DNA from: an uncultured Verrucomicrobiae bacterium
GTDB taxonomy: Bacteria > Verrucomicrobiota > Verrucomicrobiia > Verrucomicrobiales > DEV007
DNA length: 6,280 nucleotides
Direction of reading: 5' to 3'
NCBI GenBank assembly: GCA_937898895.1
Contig: CALDKL010000572.1
Coordinates: forward strand, 1 to 6,280
In this document: piece by piece, positions 5,727 to 6,280 of the stretch
How positions within the stretch are numbered: position 1 is the first letter of the stretch
Layout of the letters: every line of letters starts with the position of its first letter
Position numbers and translations under genes: made by a program
The notes under the pieces: model-generated
Database searches by the model: none
Told to the model about the DNA's origin: nothing
The model's input: only the letters and a program-made list of their open reading frames with translations

Positions 5727-5782
5727 TTCCGAGCCCGATTCTTCCGTAAAATGCCCAAAGTTGCAAGCACTGAATTTTTCCC

Positions 5783-5834
5783 TTGGGTCGGTTTGGGCAC
5801 GTTTGGGATCTGAGTTTGTCGGAATTTGTCGGAA
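5783..5834 (+). repeat. Helically phased direct repeats upstream of the excisionase-like gene
   Basis: TTGGG occurs three times exactly 10 bases apart (5783, 5793, 5803; the last two as GTTTGGG). It is followed by a perfect 10-bp tandem duplication of TTTGTCGGAA (5815-5824 and 5825-5834). GTCGG also appears at 5787. Spacing of one helical turn places all copies on one face of the DNA, as in arm-type sites bound by integrases or cooperative excisionase sites. They sit between the tRNA fragment and the helix-turn-helix gene. Function is inferred from arrangement. Confidence 0.6.
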
Positions 5835-5859
5835 GGCTCCGGCCCCCATCTGCGTTGAC

Positions 5860-6075
5860 ATGGCAGCCTCGGGCATGAACGAGCAAACCTCCTTGTTGCG
5901 CAACGAACTGGAACTGGTCACCGAGGCCGAACTTACCAAGCACCTCAAGGTCTGCCGCCGACAGCTCTACTCCTGGCGGGTCCGCGGATTCATCCCCTAC
6001 TTCAAGATCGGGAGAGCGGTCCGGTTTCGGGTCACCGACGTGGCGGAGGCACTGGAGAAGCTCCGGGTGTGCTGA
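5860..6075 (+). CDS. Excisionase-like helix-turn-helix DNA-binding protein
   Basis: A 71-residue protein if started at the ATG at 5860 (66 residues from the ATG at 5875; a TTG at 5761 would run through the phased repeats and is unlikely). No good Shine-Dalgarno marks either ATG. Residues ~20-64 form a MerR/excisionase-type winged helix: LVTEAELTKHLKVCRRQLYSW (helices 1 and 2), RVRGFIPYFKIGRAVRF (wing) and RVTDVAEALEKL (last helix). This matches the HTH_17 family used by phage and island excisionases and AlpA-like regulators. Small size, location 160 bases from a broken tRNA end and the phased repeats upstream suggest a recombination directionality factor that helps an integrase excise the element. 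No integrase is in the window. It could instead be a transcriptional regulator of the island. The reading frame is intact. Confidence 0.82.
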   Translation: MAASGMNEQTSLLRNELELVTEAELTKHLKVCRRQLYSWRVRGFIPYFKIGRAVRFRVTDVAEALEKLRVC

Positions 6076-6155
6076 AGGCGGAATCATAGGCTTACCTCTT
6101 TCGAACATCCATCGCCTTCACCTCGACTTTCACTTTCATCTTGGGCATCCCTGGT
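6076..6155. other. Short spacer without a recognisable gene
   Basis: Between the excisionase-like gene and the tandem repeats the only open stretch is an 18-codon minus-strand frame (6148-6092, MPKMKVKVEVKAMDVRKR). It starts with ATG behind AGGG but is too short to support as a gene. Confidence 0.3.
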
Positions 6156-6207
6156 GTCAGGACTCGGGGTCAGGGTCAGGACTCGGGGTCAGGACTCGGG
6201 GTCAGGG
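6156..6207 (+). repeat. 13-bp tandem repeat GTCAGGACTCGGG preceding a RAYT-like gene
   Basis: Full copies occur at 6156-6168, 6175-6187 and 6188-6200, with partial copies GTCAGG at 6169-6174 and GTCAGGG at 6201-6207. The internal string TCGGGGTCAGG recurs on the minus strand at 3000-2990, where it terminates the broken DUF72 gene. GGGGTCAGG-type strings are often found beside IS200/RAYT-like transposases in environmental genomes (from memory, not searched). There are no spacers, so it is not a CRISPR array. Confidence 0.8.
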
Positions 6208-6221
6208 AACGATTTCCGAAT

Positions 6222-6249
6222 TTGACAAAGCCTGCTCCCGCAGCATCCT
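6222..6249 (+). promoter_or_regulatory. Possible promoter of the transposase: perfect -35 with weak -10
   Basis: TTGACA (6222-6227) matches the -35 consensus in full. Sixteen bases later, CATCCT (6244-6249) is a poor -10 (three of six). The transposase ATG follows at 6256. The TTGACA may instead be part of the conserved element end. Confidence 0.25.
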
Positions 6250-6255
6250 ACCCCC

Positions 6256-6280
6256 ATGCCTCGGCAAGTCCGCATTGAAT
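6256..6280 (+). CDS. Start of a probable IS200-like / RAYT (REP-associated tyrosine) transposase, cut by window end
   Basis: Only eight codons are present (MPRQVRIE). This matches the usual opening of RAYT proteins (M-P/A-R-x-x-R-I/L-E-Y, followed in the family by a YHVxxRG motif that lies outside the window). The GGGGTCAGG repeats just upstream support the call, because such proteins act on flanking repeat hairpins using a single HUH-type tyrosine. No Shine-Dalgarno is seen before the ATG. With so little sequence, the assignment rests mainly on context. Confidence 0.55.

Noticed and set aside
5657..5736. Intact functional tRNA or intron-containing tRNA
   Set aside because: The anticodon stem does not pair and a GG-containing D-loop is absent; at 80 bases there is no room for a group I intron.
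6092..6148. 18-codon minus-strand frame MPKMKVKVEVKAMDVRKR
   Set aside because: Too short, with no family resemblance and only a weak AGGG close to its ATG.
6156..6207. CRISPR-like reading of the tandem repeats
   Set aside because: Units of 13 bases are contiguous with no unique spacers, and no cas gene is visible.

Overview
This is a GC-rich bacterial window of six chromosomal genes interrupted by mobile-element debris, with the edge of a probable genomic island at the right end. Several things suggest a member of the Verrucomicrobiota or a related PVC-group bacterium: a long U32-type RNA hydroxylase, a DUF6580 membrane protein, an ISAs1-type transposase remnant, coding-like dispersed intergenic repeats, a RAYT-like gene start behind GGGGTCAGG repeats, and few Shine-Dalgarno sequences. 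This assignment is an inference from gene types; there is no rRNA or other marker to fix it.

Left region (1-2190, all minus strand). A tight run reads thioredoxin (2139-1810), then a DUF6580 integral membrane protein (1809-1186, TTG start directly after the thioredoxin stop), then a U32-family protein of the RlhA/TrhP RNA-hydroxylase type (1148 to beyond base 1). They probably form one transcription unit.

Debris region (2191-3310). Upstream of thioredoxin lies the decayed C-terminus of an ISAs1-family transposase. It has an 8-bp tandem repeat expanded inside its HWGIEN motif and a later frameshift. Next comes a gene-free AT-richer stretch with a dispersed, coding-like intergenic repeat. Then comes the first ~107 residues of a DUF72 protein, cut off exactly where a GGGGTCAGG sequence starts. 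The same 11-mer recurs at the right end of the window next to a RAYT-like transposase start.

Middle region (3426-5558). A plus-strand YjdF/DUF2238 inner-membrane protein converges on a minus-strand two-gene unit: a cold-shock-domain/DUF1294 membrane protein (5558-4905) overlapping by 16 bases a membrane-anchored NERD-domain (nuclease-related) protein (4920-4234). The first gene looks leaderless, with -10/-35 elements placed so that transcription would start at the ATG. The second has a strong Shine-Dalgarno inside the first. A nucleic-acid-binding membrane protein coupled to a putative membrane nuclease is the most interesting functional pairing here.

Right region (5657-6280). A perfect 3' half of a CAU-anticodon tRNA (from anticodon loop to discriminator base, minus strand) has no matching 5' half of the anticodon stem. 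To its right are a 13-bp palindrome, 10-bp-phased direct repeats and a 71-residue excisionase-like helix-turn-helix gene. This is what an attachment site of a tRNA-targeting integrative element looks like, with host DNA to the left and the element to the right. The window ends with 13-bp GTCAGGACTCGGG repeats and the first eight codons of a likely IS200/RAYT-type transposase.
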